A model generated the notes under the pieces. That model saw only the letters and a program-made list of their open reading frames with translations. It made no database searches and was not told the DNA's origin. This document shows, piece by piece, positions 45,478 through 57,639 of a stretch of DNA of 64,000 nucleotides; positions within the stretch are counted from its first letter, which is position 1; every line of letters starts with the position of its first letter. A program made the translations under genes and the position numbers. The stretch is from Nipponacmea schrenckii (lineage: Eukaryota; Mollusca; Gastropoda; Lottiidae). The stretch is taken from positions 35,513,106-35,577,105 of the forward strand of contig JAUJPP010000005.1 in the NCBI GenBank assembly GCA_030562195.1, given 5' to 3'.

Positions 45478-47174
45478 TGGATGACAACATTAATTCTATG
45501 TCTACTGGAAATGTAAGTATTAATACTTAATTTTAGTAATTCTGTTAGAACTGCCCACCTGGATAATTAACATAGGGGTATCCAGGGGGGGGGGGGCATT
45601 GCCTCGGGGGCAATTATCCAGGGTGTAGATGTCCAAGGGTTGATTTCGTGGGGGCAGTGGTCCGGGGAGGAGGTGTGATTGGATTTAGGAGATATTTATT
45701 GTCTTTGGGAGAATTGGCAGGGGACAATTGTCCGGGGGCAACTGTCTGGAGGAATTGTCCTAGTCTCGCATACGAGGTAATTGTCAGGCGTAGCGAGAAT
45801 GTCCGACATATTTACGAGGATACCTTCTTTGATAGATGGGAGCATGAGTAGTTGCGTAGGGCGTAGACCCTTGCCATGATGCACAATTTTCTATTCAAGG
45901 AGCCCAGCCGCCATGTTGTAAGTCTTTTCCTCTAGTCGAAATTGACAATCTAAACCTCTATAACTAATATTCATAAATATTTTCTTTTTCAGTACTTGCC
46001 AATGAGACTAATGGAATTTCAGCATTCAACAACGCCGAAGAAATAATAAAAAAGTATTTTCACTTAGGTTTATCTTATGCCGAAATCATTGGCTTCTTGA
46101 AATTCCATGAGATAACAATAAGAAAACTGAAAGAAATGGGCTTAAGTAGGCGTACTTAAAAAACGGACCCAAATGTCGTTATAAGGCGGTTGAGTCTGAA
46201 TTGGCTGGAATAGGTGGAAATATTGGATATCGTGCCATGCATCAGTGAATTCTACAAAAACATCATGTAGTTACATCAAGAGAGTCAGTTAGAATTATTC
46301 TGCGCCATCTCGACCCTGATGAGGTAAATTTAAGAAGGCAGCATAAACTACATAGACGAGTATATAGTGTCAGAGGACCAAATTACTAATGGCACATATA
46401 TGGGTGGGATAAACTGAAACCGTTCGGTTTATGTGTCCATGGATGTATTGATGGTTTTTCACGGCGCTTATTGTGGTTAGAGGCGTCATCATCCAATAAA
46501 GACTCTTTTGTGATTTGTGGTATGTTTGTAGATTGTGTAAGACATCTCAATGGCATTCCGTGTATAATAAGAGCTGATAGAGGAACAGAAAATGTTAACA
46601 TTGAAGCAATCCAAAAGACTCTTAGTGATTTGAATGGACATAGAGGTGCAAATATTTCTTTTTTGTATGGCAAGTCTACCGCTAATCAGCGCATTGCAAG
46701 TTTCTGGAGCAAGTTTAAATTGAATGGAATGGAAACTTGGATTGACCATTTTAAGGAGCCCTCTAATGTCGGTATAATGTCGACACATCTAACGAACTTC
46801 ATATCCAATTTATAATTTTTTGCTACATGCCTCTCCTGCGAGCTGATTTGAAAAGCATTCTTTAATTATGGAATACACATTTCATTAGAAAATCCCAAAA
46901 CCAAGGACCTAGTGGCAGACCTGACGTTATGTTTTATATGCCAGAATTGTTTAATGCATATGATTGTCTTCAACAAGTACCAAGTGATGAATTAGCTATC
47001 CTAGCAAACACACTCACTCTGAACTCACAGGACTGTTCAAATGTTTATGAAGAAATATTTACACGGATTGTAAGAGAAGGCGATATTGTGTACCCAAAAA
47101 CTATTTTTGAGGCTGATGATATGCTTGTTTATATTCTCGACGAAATTGAATCCGAACTGTCTTCAAACACGTAA
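45478..47174 (+). pseudogene. rve-type integrase/transposase gene, decayed
   Basis: A possible first exon (45478-45513, MDDNINSMSTG, donor GTAAGT) precedes a main exon after TTTTTCAG (45992). N-terminal: EEIIKKYFHLGLSYAEIIGF and LKEMGLSRR, a helix-turn-helix. Middle: IGYRAMHQ, RIILRHLDPDEV, the GPNY.WHI motif. Core: DKLKPFGLCVHGCIDGFSRR, RADRGTENVN, FLYGKSTANQRI. C-terminal: DVMFYMPELFNAYDCLQQV. This matches a eukaryotic rve-integrase family with WHxDGYDKLKPFG, RADxGTEN and NQRIEAWW. Of the presumed D, D, E triad, the first Asp reads Tyr and the Glu reads Ala. TGA (46246) and TAA (46387) stops and frameshifts near 46150 and 46820 confirm decay. Confidence 0.85.
45585..45800. repeat. G-rich low-complexity block (GGGGCAATTGTCC-like)
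   Basis: A G14 run plus degenerate GGGGGCAATTGTCCGGG units on + inside the first intron of the integrase pseudogene; open frames here are by-products. Confidence 0.7.
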
Positions 47175-47564
47175 AACATCGTATCTTATACGACAACGTT
47201 TGTAATAAAGTATATAATGTCTGCTATAACATATCTACAAATAGTTTTTTAATAGGCTTCTATTGGAATAGAACACACAGATTAGACTGTCGATCAGAAT
47301 CCAGGGAGGTTTACAGAACATGATGGCACATGCCACACTTCCCAATTTGTATGGAGTAATAACGTTGCCAAAGTTCTCGATTGTGTTGCAGCTTTAAATA
47401 CCCAAATTGTTATTACAAAATACATTTACCAATCCTGCAAAGTACAATTGTAGATTTGTAACAATGTAAAATGTATAAGTATACCCCAAAATCCCATGAA
47501 ATGGCACACAAATGCAGCTAACAATTTACACTTTGCATTAGGCATTAGACACTTTGCATTATAC

Positions 47565-47690
47565 ATTCATTATGGTACCTGACATCATTATATGGTTTCC
47601 TGACATCATTATATGGTGTCCTGACATCATTATTGTGTCCTGACAACATTATATGGTGTCCTAACATCATTACATTATAAATGTAAGGAC
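47565..47690 (+). repeat. ~22-bp tandem repeat CCTGACATCATTATATGGTGT
   Basis: Five to six imperfect copies between the integrase pseudogene and the duplicated HECT exon, ending in a small inverted copy (GTAAGGACACCATGG). Confidence 0.8.
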
Positions 47691-47883
47691 ACCATGGAGT
47701 CACTGACTTCAGAATCTTAGCTCAGAAAACCCCGTGAAAAAAAGTCCACCTATAGAACTCCGATGTTAGCTTTTTATCACTCGCCTGGAATTTTCAAAGG
47801 ACAGTGACTGGCCACGTGTCAGCAGTCCTCAAATAACATCTACATCAATGATACCCCGTGTTTTGGAACTGTGTTTTACTTAC

Positions 47884-48062
47884 TTGTTACTTCCCGAAGG
47901 TATTTAATAAATATGGAATACATCGACGATTCATCTCGTCTCTGATTAGAACCTTCTGTACTGAAGATTGGCTGAAGCATCTGTGTTAATGACTTTAGAT
48001 TCAGCGCTGGTGATTCAACCGGTTTTGAATAGATGTCGCAAGGCCGGAACACGACATGTAAG
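47884..48062 (-). pseudogene. HECT-region exon, copy 1 of SAM/HECT gene
   Basis: Open throughout 179 nt, with acceptor TATATTTCAG and donor AACAA/GTAAGT. It encodes LHVVFRPCDIYSKPVESPAL and LQPIFSTEGSNQRRDESSMY, then FIKYLREV. The PxFSxEGSNxR motif is characteristic of the HECT region of G2E3-like proteins. The exon after it, carrying the catalytic Cys, was not found. Confidence 0.6.
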
Positions 48063-48635
48063 CTGAAATATACAAAATCAACTCAACTCAGAACTAAGAA
48101 CGAACACTTATGATTAAAAATTTAAATTCCTAAAGGTTATTCATAGCACCCATGATCGGCACTCTTACGAACACATGCACATACATTTACAGTTGGGCCA
48201 AATATAATGAATTGAAGGCTCATTTATTGTTGGCAAAATATTTGAAGACATACCTTATACAAACCAAGTGCGTTCAAGCCAAGTCGTAGCTGTTTTATAT
48301 ATGATATTCTGTGGTGTTTTCACTAAATAAATTCTCGATGTCTGCTGGCTCTAAAATTCTTCGTAGCTTACAATTCTGTAGAATGAATATCATGAAAGAT
48401 ATTAGTAAATTAGCTTACAATCGATATCAGTTTTATGTTGTCAATTTGAAAGATATTTCTTTCGATTACCCAAAATGTGTAAATATAAATTATTTGCTTG
48501 AAATTGAAATTTTAACTTCTCTGATGTCATATAACACTAATTTTTGTTAAAGAAAAGTTGTCTATTTACTGGTTAGCGCAAATACCCAGACGTAAAGCAG
48601 TCTGATATCCAGCTTATGCTAAAACAATTTTGAAT

Positions 48636-48744
48636 ATGTCAGAAACACAACAATTTATTCTCACATGGAAAATGGACACACATTCGAATGATGAACTTTT
48701 AGATGAAAACGAAAGTAGCAATAGCAGCGGAAGTAAGCGTTACT
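48636..48744 (+). CDS. possible isolated first exon (MSETQQF...)
   Basis: The ATG opens MSETQQFILTWKMDTHSNDE and an acidic, Ser/Asn-rich stretch ending near a GGAA/GTAAGC donor. It lies in the unique spacer between the two duplicate copies. No downstream partner exon is visible; it may be chance. Confidence 0.2.
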
Positions 48745-48941
48745 TTTATCTATTACCCCATATCGCGATACGTATCGTATCGTGGCATTACTGGCAATAC
48801 CAGCACTATATAGAACTCCGATGTTAGCTTTTTATCACTCGCCTGGAATTTTCAAAGGACAGTGACTGGCCACGTGTCAGCAGTCCTCAAATAACATCTA
48901 CATCAATGATACCCCGTGTTTTGGAACTGTGTTTTACTTAC

Positions 48942-49120
48942 TTGTTACTTCCCGAAGGTATTTAATAAATATGGAATACATCGACGATTCATCTCGTCTC
49001 TGATTAGAACCTTCTGTACTGAAGATTGGCTGAAGCATCTGTGTTAATGACTTTAGATTCAGCGCTGGTGATTCAACCGGTTTTGAATAGATGTCGCAAG
49101 GCCGGAACACGACATGTAAG
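48942..49120 (-). pseudogene. HECT-region exon, copy 2 of SAM/HECT gene
   Basis: An identical reading frame and splice sites to the exon at 47884-48062, produced by the 1058-bp-offset duplication. Two tandem copies of a phase 2-to-1 exon keep the frame open only if one is skipped. Confidence 0.6.
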
Positions 49121-51163
49121 CTGAAATATACAAAATCAACTCAACTCAGAACTAAGAACGAACACTTATGATTAAAAATTTAAATTCCTAAAGGTTATTC
49201 ATAGCACCCATGATCGGCACTCTTACGAACACATGCACATACATTTACAGTTGGGCCAAATATAATGAATTGAAGGCTCATTTATTGTTGGCAAAATATT
49301 TGAAGACATACCTTATACAAACCAAGTGCGTTCAAGCCAAGTCGTAGCTGTTTTATATATGATATCTCTGTGGTGTTTTCACTAAATAAATTCTCGATGT
49401 CTGCTGGCTCTAAAATTCTTCGTAGCTTACAATTCTGTAGAATGAATATCATGAAAGATATTAGTAAATTAGCTTACAATCGATATCAGTTTTATGTTGT
49501 CAATTTGAAAGATATTTCTTTCGATTACCCAAAATGTGTAAATATGAAATCTATTCGCTTGAAATTGAAATTTTAACTTCTCTGATGTCATATAACACTA
49601 AGTTTTTGTTAAAGGAAAAGTAATGTCTATTTATCTGGTTAGTCGCAAATACCCAGACGTAAATGACCAGTCTGATTTGCGCAGTTATCATTTACGTCTG
49701 GCTGTTTTCCGACTAGACCAGAAATGACGTTACAGACAACAATTTTTTTTTTTTTTTTTTTTTGCTGGGTAGGTTAAGATGAGGAAAACACAATCTATTA
49801 GATGAATCATCGATGAAATAGAGGATAGTTTCCTTTTAAGACCATTTTGTGTGAAATGTTGAACAGTAATGACGAGTGTGGCGTCAGGCTGAGATTACCA
49901 ATCTAGACAACCGATACCACTTTTCAGTATGAAATAATTCCTTATTTATTGATATATTTCTTCATACGAAAAGTTCATTAGCTGCTTCTAATGTGTTGCC
50001 AATATTTCTTTTGTGAATTTTCCAGTTTCGTATTGTGGTTAGGATCGTTCGTACCTGGATATTATTATTCGAACAAAAAACATACCAAAAATCTTTCCAA
50101 TGACGTCATAGTCATTGCTCCATTCTCTGATAGGGTCAAAATAGTCCTGTTTGATACCTTGTAGAATCATTGAAAAAAATTCCTTTCTCGGACCACATAA
50201 GTCTTCTGCCATCGATTTTTAGCTTATTCATTGTCATTTCACAGCTAGCAGCGATACTAATTACATTGAAATAAACTGTGAAAAGATAGCAACGCAATGC
50301 GTTGAAATACGCCCAAATGGCAGCCATACTAAAGATAAGGTCCATTATTCAAATAGGCCTATATAATGCATCACACATTCAATCTTCAACTCTTGTTCTA
50401 GTTCCATGCATTTCAATTCTAGTCATGAAACCCAAAGGATTTAAACTGATTTTGTCCTAATTACGTTATTGACACTCAATAATAAAATCAAAGACATTTT
50501 CAGGTGTTGATGAACTACCTAATTTATAGGACAAAAATTCTTTTCAACACTTCAGAAAAGTGTCCCATCCACCCAGGGGCGGACTGGGGTATCCCTGGGC
50601 CCTCGGACGAACTGGCTTCCTCCCCCCCCCCCCACCAAAAGATCCTGGTAAAGGAAGAATATGTGAACATTCGGCAATATAACCTGAGGAACATCTACAT
50701 CCACTTTTAATGAATGACAGCAACAACATTCAATATATTTTGTCAGCGCAACTGTTATCTCTATTCGGCAAACCTATTGTCACAAATATACTCTTAAAGG
50801 GATAGAAACAAATCATTACCGGTTAGAAAACAATTGTAACCGGTTATAGGATATCGCTGCAGCCATTCATACTCTATAAACAGCTAGTCAAGAGTAAACA
50901 AGGGATTGTGGATTTCCCCATTGGCCAGCAATGTGAGACAAAAGAGTGGTCTGGTAGGTGTTCTCCCTCCAGAAATTTTGAAAATCTGATGTTCGAGAAC
51001 GTGTTTTCCTTGGATTTGGAGTCAAAAATAGTCTAGGAGGTGTTTTTCGCAAACGCGTTTTCCTTGCATTAGTAAAGCAAAAAAAGGTTCAAATAATTTC
51101 ATGCCAAACATCGTTGTTTTATAAAAAAAAATAACAATATTCGCTTTAATTCGACCATCGTGA

Positions 51164-51222
51164 GAAGACACACAGACAGACAGACGTGAGCAGACAGACA
51201 GACAGACAGACAGACAGACAGG
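51164..51222. repeat. (CAGA)n microsatellite
   Basis: An imperfect tetranucleotide run, CAGACAGACAGACAGA. Confidence 0.9.
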
Positions 51223-51302
51223 CGTGATCACGATATACGAACAAAATACTTTTTGGGTGTATAAAAAACTAATCGAAAGCAAACTAAAAATTAGTTCAAT
51301 AC

Positions 51303-53944
51303 CTCCCCATAAAACTGGACCTCAAGAGTTGTTCTTAAATTTCCGATACTCCTAATCTCATTAAACCCAGTCTGGACAATATTGGATCTGTCGACCATGA
51401 TAAAATTAGTTTCCCCTTTGATAGCAGTAGCTTCATCTTGTATATCTAATGGTCGTCCAGTTACAATTTGAGTTTGGTAGTATCTAAGGATTTCCACCGG
51501 ATCATATATATTTTTTAGATATATTTCATCAACACATGATTCTACGATTGTATTTATCTCATCTGATAAACCAATGTCAACAGGTCCTTTATTCTGGATT
51601 ATAGGTGTATTGAGGATAACCTCCATACTTGGCGACGAGGCCTGGAAATCATAGTTCAGTTGAGGTAGATAATAATTATCTTCATTCTGTTCTGTGACAA
51701 GATGTAAATTTTCAGAGATTTCTGTTAATGCTATATAGCCATTTTGATCTGTTTCTTCTAAAAAGTCATCAGTGGAATCAATAGTAATAGTATGGTCAGT
51801 TTGTTGTTCTTCAGTTGAAAATACAGACTTTTCCAACTTTGTCAACTGGAGAGCAGAGCAAAAATAGTTTCGGGGTACCTGGAACCTTCTTTCTCTCAAT
51901 ATATTCACCAAATGTAAAAGCAGCAATGCCAGCTTCAATGTTGCAATTTCTGGTATTGATTACTTCCAAAAAAAAAGTCATCGGCTGCACCGATAACCGG
52001 ATTTTCCCCATTTGGGAAAAAAACATCTCGAGAAACCTTCAAAATTTCATCATAATTTGATTGTATTTCTTTTGTATAGCAATCGTATTCTTATCCCCGA
52101 GGGTGATCTTACTATTGACGATTGTCTCTCGTTATCGTCTTTATCATCTTTACTTTCTTTCAGAATTCTTAATCCAAATGTAACAGTTCTGGAAACGTTC
52201 TTTGGTCTTCCTCTAGAAATTATCCATTTTATTACTATACTTGTTGTCTAGACTATCATTTTGCCTTAAAAGATCAAGTAATTCTTTTCTTTCCCCTCTG
52301 GAATCCCGCATCTGAATCAGATGATGTGACAGGTGCCTGGGAAGACGCTGTTCTACATATTTCTCGCAGTGTAATTCTGTCACCAATTGTCACCAGGCCA
52401 TATTCAATTAATTTACTGTCTGAAAGGAGTCCAACAACTTTTCCATCAATCTACAAAAGAAGAAATTGAAATGAGATCTAACCATGATTGTTACATCAAT
52501 ACACTCTGATATTGTTACCTTCGACCACTTCTGTTATTATTATTTGAATGTAAAAAAAGTATCAAAACATGGATTTGATTGTGTGTATGTGGTGGGGGGG
52601 GGTGTTTTGCCGAGAAAAAATAGAACGGGCTTGGCCCCCTCTCCCCAGCCCACTTTTAAGTTTGTTTATCATGGAGCTTATTAACGATCTAGTGCTGTTT
52701 GATACCCCCATTGAAAACCGGAAATCATTAGAGTAAGCTAGACATCTTCGACTCTACCTTTTAAGAAGATGGGTACAGAAACTTACCTTTTGCTTTCGGA
52801 AAAACTCTACCACAGTGTTGGATACATCTCTTGATCGAAGAAAATTACACACCTTGAAAAAGAAAAAGCCATGAGTAATTCTATCTCACTTAAGTTAAAG
52901 GGTTGAATACTTCAGGCTTAGGCCTACGGTTTCAATTGAAATACTATCAAAATAAGTTAATTACTTCTAGAAAATATAATATATCAGATATGATATTCTT
53001 AGGCGTATAATAGATACATAATACACGCAGATGTAAATCTTGACAACATTTCAACGTCTGTTTTATGTCCATGATGTACGTTTGGAAAGTTAAGCTAGGC
53101 CTATGGTCTATAGGTCCTGTCTAGGCCTAAATTAAAAATATTCAAACACTAATCAAGTAGCCTGAGATGGAGGGTTCTTCCTTCAAAAACAACATTTGTA
53201 AGAAATTCGCTAAAATTTGGCAGGGCTCATTAGACTAATCTCTTATTTTGTAAATTGTATTCTCCGAATATGTTTTTCTTTTCAAAACACGTGTTCTAGT
53301 CCCTGTCATCCAGAGCATTAATACATTAATACAATTGACCTTCATTGGTCTTGATGATAGAGACAAGAGTACATGGTCAGTGGTGATTGTTACGCTAGGC
53401 TCTCTAAACTTCATCGATAAACTAGTTCATGATTCATGAGAATGTTCATTTTTATCGATCCCAAAAAGGAAAACACAATATAACAATGAAGGTCACAATA
53501 GTAGCCTACTGCGAGTTTTAAATTTACTTGTCTTATATTATAATATAAAGTAGCCTAGATCTAAGCCTCTTAATTTTGAACTGGAAATTTTCCTATGTAA
53601 AATTCAATTTTAAAGTCTATATTTCCTATTAGGTCAAGTAAATTTAAGACGCTCAGTATATTCAATGTGCCTTCCAGAATAGGCTACACAGTACAAAAAA
53701 AAGAATGTAGGGTTGGGTGTAGGTAGACCTATCACAGGGCCTAGCCTAAATTATGTCGACCAATGATTCAATGATCTTGTGGTTAGACTCTTATTGTGGG
53801 ACTCACAACCGAAATATCAGCATAGTGTTTGAATCCATCCGATCTTAAGACTCATATACTTTTACTGCAACTTATACAATTATACCGATCTATACTTGCA
53901 TCTTCAACAGCTAAAGTAGTCGTGGTGTCTGTAGCTTCCGCCAT
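51303..53944 (-). pseudogene. SAM/HECT (G2E3-like) E3-ligase-like gene, N-terminal exons
   Basis: Candidate first exon ATGGCGGAAGCTACAGAC (53944, MAEATDTTTT). SAM exon a is 52852-52787 (VCNFLRSRDVSNTVVEFFRK), donor GTAAGT. SAM exon b starts at 52450 (IDGKVVGLLSDSKLIEYGLV, GDRITLREI) and joins it in phase 0. The same large exon continues, with frameshifts, through RGERKELLDLLRQN, GRPKNVSRTVTFGL, a DDFFLEVINTRNCN stretch, and a 215-codon frame (51938-51291) ending DPVEILRYYQTQIVTGRPLD, ETNFIMVDRSNIVQTG and TLEVQFYGE. The VQFYGE motif opens the HECT domain. Proteins of this kind occur as multicopy G2E3-like families in fish and invertebrates. Frameshifts near 52270 and 51830 mark it as decayed. 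Confidence 0.75.
52787..52852 (-). pseudogene. SAM domain exon a
   Basis: 22 codons between a CTTTTTCTTTTTCAAG acceptor and an AAAAG/GTAAGT donor; the residues (FLRSRDVSNTVVEFFRKQK) form the first SAM helices and lead in frame into IDGKVVGLL. Confidence 0.7.
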
Positions 53945-53984
53945 GTTGACTTACTTTATTAGCAACACGTGACCAAGAAAAAGT

Positions 53985-54235
53985 TTTTAAATAAAAATCA
54001 TTGAATTATCACCCAGGTGAAAATTAGTTTCCACCTAGGTGATAAATCAAGTTTTTAAATAGAAATTCATTGAATTATCACCTAGGTGAAAATTATTTTC
54101 CAACAAGGTGGAAAATCAAGTTTTTAGATAAAAAATCATTGAATTATCACCTAGGTGAAAAGAAAGTATTTTTAAATAGAAATTTAAGTTTTTAAATAGA
54201 AATTCAAAATGATAAATTTGTCGTATATGAGCCAC
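53985..54235 (-). repeat. right TIR array, CACCTAGGTG units
   Basis: Three to four copies of the left-array unit in reverse complement (AAATCATTGAATTATCACCTAGGTGAAAATTA...). They end with the shared terminal sequence AAATTTGTCGTAT. The array is much shorter than the left one. Confidence 0.9.
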
Positions 54236-54239
54236 CCTA

Positions 54240-56870
54240 TAAAGGAATGCATCAATTTGATTGTACGCCAATGAATACAGCCCTTGATAGAAAGCATTGA
54301 AAGGTGACTTTTGCAGGCACGGTATAAATACGAAGTTGACTATACCGCTGTCCTGGAAAAATTTCCCTCATTGCACACTCATGACGTTGCACGTCTTCAT
54401 TACCCCATAAAGTGAAGAAGAGTAGGATGTAAAATTCAATTCATTTCATTTATTAATTACCTTGGGCAATACATCAAGTTTCATTAATTTAGGTCAAAGT
54501 AAAACAGTCGTCCAAGATCTTTAATTTTGATTCAACAAGTGGGCGATTTTCATATGAGATTATAAGGGTGTATAATTCATTTTGATCATTTACATTTGAT
54601 TAGCAACTTTACCCCGATTTGTTGTTGAAATGGTACTTCTTAAATAATGCAAAATAGCTTTGCTCTATAAATAACTCGGTGTGGTGGAGAAACTATAAAA
54701 TAAACGATTTTTCATGAATGAAGCAAATACAAATCTGGATTGAATAATACAGAAGAAAGATGTTTGTGACAGTCGAAGAAGTTTTCTTGTTAACAGGACC
54801 ATTTATTGTCTGAACAGTAATTACCACTTGACAGACTCTAGTTAAAATACATTTCACACACCACACATCAGTTCATAACAGACAACACCGACCGGAAATG
54901 ACGATCATGACATTTTAAATACACGGCGAACTACATGAAAGGTTGAATTTTGTATAAAACATTAAAAGAACTATCTAACCTTTCGTTGAACGAGAAAAAA
55001 TATATTTGTCAAAACAGCTTTTGTCTTTTGTTCAATTCTTAACACAAAATTATATTTAATCAAGAAGGAAAGAGGCAGCAATCTTGAGTAAAAATAACAA
55101 CCAGCTGGTCCTTTACTAAACCTCTTGGCATTGATCTTCCAGGATTATCATTTCCTATTTACAGCTGTAGTGTCGACTGAATTCAAACGCTAGACGAGGA
55201 TATACCCAAAGACTGCAATTTTTTCTCGATATTAGTAAGGCAATAATATCGTGTAAAAAACTGACTTTGCTGCAGAATCATAAAATGTCATTGACCTATG
55301 GTCGCTTCAATACCGTTTTCGACAATATTACTTTATCTTGAAAAATGACTATGATAGGGGTGTCCGTTAAGGATATATTCTCACCAACGTGGCATTTGAT
55401 ACTTTTCCCCATAGACCGTTTAGAGGGGACCGAGATTCCGGCCTCACTGGATAATAAATGACTGGAGTGGATATACAGGACTGTAATTACCAATATGTTT
55501 TCATATATACCCAAGCTTGTGTCTTATCTGATTTATATTAATCCTGTATGATGATGAGTTATTTAAAGTCGAAATATTGATATTCAAAATGCCCTTCTTC
55601 GGAGGTACTTATACTAAGCTGTTCAGTGGACTAACCAGAAATTAATCGCTGATTGAGTTGCAATTAATGGCTTTAAAACATTTATAATGGATAGTATAAA
55701 TCACTCGGAAATATCATGTCAGTATTGTCATTATATGTCCATGTGTTTTACATCATATGAAGTAACGGTTAAAGGCGACCATATACTGTACTTGTTGAGA
55801 TATACATGCACATATACTAGTACGTAATCACATAATTATTCACATTCTATTACATAATTGCTGCATGTCAGCTTCTTACTTCTTTTTAGTTTTGATGTTT
55901 TAATAGGCCTATATCGGTGTCTGTGGAAACATAATATGCTAAGTTTGTCCAATTTTTATTCATGTCAAATTTATAATAGCGCGTCATGTTGTTCCGTTGT
56001 CATTTATTTTGCAAGCTAAAGCTTTGTTTTATTCAACTGGAAATAATTGAAATCATAGCCTACACCTGGTACATCACGAGCCATAAAGTGTTGTAAAATC
56101 AAACAGATTAGCAGAATAATGTAATGTTTAGTACTTGTATAGTATGGTGACAGTATAAGATATACTAAACTGTAGGCCTATCAGGACCCCGATCCCTCCA
56201 GGAATCTCACGGTACATGAACCAGGTGACTAACCTAGACGTCGTGTCGAGAATATTGTATTTGTAAAGTATTGAATTTTAAAATATATAATGTTACATAA
56301 TATAACACATTTTAACCGCGACATGGCTGTAGAATAGTGCCGCTGTGTATCAATCTACTAACCTATGTATGTATATATGGTAAATATGATGTGATATAAA
56401 TTCTCAGTGTGTCCTGGAATTTTAATGCCACAAAATAAGGTAATCAGTCTGATAAGCAGATAGTTCCTTGTTGGAGAAAATTTAGTCCTCAAATTAGGTG
56501 GAATAATCAGTAGAAAATATTATTATTATTTTTGAAATTAGTGTTAGAAAAAAGACACAAAACAATTCCTAATTCCATATATGATACAACTTTGGTATAT
56601 TATTGCTTATATAGTGGCTGTCCTAATCAGCGATCGATGTGCTTCTCTTAGGCATAGATCTTAAACATACTATTGGCCCTGAAGGGCTCGAGGTTAAACA
56701 TTGAGCAATAATAATGATTTTTACTTTCAAATACAAACGTATTACCAAGTTTGCCAATTATCTCGTAATGACAGCTGAAAACTAAATACTGATTGAAGCA
56801 AGGAAACAAGCCGTTACCTAGCAAGATACGCCCACTTTAAAGTATATTTCTGTTTAAACATAGGTTGAAA
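54240..56870. other. intergenic, no gene recognised
   Basis: No supported ORF. The stretch 55095-55165 (CAGCTGGTCCTT...CCTCTTGGCATTGATCTTCC) resembles 26258-26325, so a dispersed repeat occurs in both places. Confidence 0.45.
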
Positions 56871-57070
56871 CTCCAACAGTATTTGGGCCATGTTCAAGAT
56901 CTCTTTAATATACATGATGACACAAAATTTCATTCAAATCAGACGAAACTGTATTCTCTATCACGTTCATAAGCTAATTTTGATGGGTTTTGACTCTCAG
57001 TCTAGGGCAATAACTCAAACACAGTATACTGTATACACCATTTCTCGACACTTGATAAAGAATAATATTT
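56870..57070 (-). repeat. ~140-bp repeat unit flanking the second PLE (left side)
   Basis: ACATGATGACACAAAATTTC, ATTCAAATCAGACGAAACTG and GGGCAATAACTCAAACAC also occur in the array at 59850-60280. The Penelope element between them appears to have inserted into this array. Confidence 0.65.
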
Positions 57071-57311
57071 CGAAAACCGGTTTGTGTCAATTATGTAAGA
57101 TTTTGTTTTGCCTTTTCAATTTGTATACATTATTGTTAGCTTTGTTTATTAACTAAATATATATATTTTTGCATTTTTTACCCATATTTTCATCTTACTT
57201 CATTTCCCATACCCAATTCGCCCCCTATGCATACCTTGATCCTTACATCTTACGCTAAAACATATAATTTCCACTTATCACATTTCCCGTCTAACCTAGT
57301 TTTTTTTCATT

Positions 57312-57545
57312 ATGCTCCGCAACTTCGACAACCACTGGCAAGAAGCCAGACACCGCAACACTTATCCCCAACCAAACCAACATCACGAACCCTATAACGG
57401 CAGTATTCTATCGACCTCTACCATCTACCAATCGCCTACCACCAACCAATCCAGTCATTATGTACCAACTCACCAACGACCTACCAACAACATAGCCTAT
57501 CCATCCAAAGATAACCATCGACCTACACAGCCTACCCATCAATAG
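57312..57545 (+). pseudogene. PLE2 N-terminal low-complexity segment
   Basis: 77 codons starting MLRNFDNHWQEARHRNTY, then rich in Pro, Thr, Gln, Asn and His. It occupies the N-terminal extension position of a Penelope-like ORF. It has a C-rich, G-poor coding strand unlike the surroundings. Confidence 0.45.
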
Positions 57546-57639
57546 ATAAACACCGGCCTTACCAACATCAAAAACGACTACCATCCCACCGACGCCAACC
57601 AATTCCCACTCATAAGGAGGAAGAACCCTTTGTTAAGGT

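Larger units (their letters stand above)
47751..49680 (-). repeat. ~860-bp direct duplication, 1058-bp offset
   Basis: 47751-48610 is repeated almost exactly at 48809-49670; ~200 bp of unique sequence separates the copies. Differences are a few small indels near the ends. Each copy carries the same HECT-region exon on - and the same meaningless + frame (MVFSLNKFSMSAGS). Confidence 0.93.
44316..54238. mobile_element. ~9.9-kb TIR element with integrase and SAM/HECT genes
   Basis: The outer ends match in inverted orientation: AGGGT(ACG)GTGGCCCAAATACGACAAATTT on the left and the complement of AGGGTGGCTCATATACGACAAATTT on the right, with ATA flanking both sides (possible 3-bp duplication). Just inside each end lie arrays of the same CACCTAGGTG unit in opposite orientation (long on the left, short on the right). 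An rve-integrase gene begins inside the left end on + and a SAM/HECT-like gene inside the right end on -; they converge. Both are decayed. The class is uncertain; rve-type cut-and-paste groups such as IS3EU or Ginger are candidates. Confidence 0.7.

Noticed and set aside
45648..45884. Gly-rich frame of 67 codons
   Set aside because: Produced by the G-rich low-complexity block.
48311..49576. MVFSLNKFSMSAGS frame present twice
   Set aside because: The repetition comes from the 1058-bp-offset duplication, not from selection; no family motif.
51022..51282. 86-codon frame as a continuation of the HECT domain
   Set aside because: It reads VCLSVCLSVC across the (CAGA)n microsatellite and lacks any HECT motif.
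44316..54238. Maverick/Polinton interpretation of the 10-kb element
   Set aside because: It has an rve integrase and inverted ends, but no DNA polymerase B, packaging ATPase, capsid or protease reading is visible, and it is shorter than typical Polintons.
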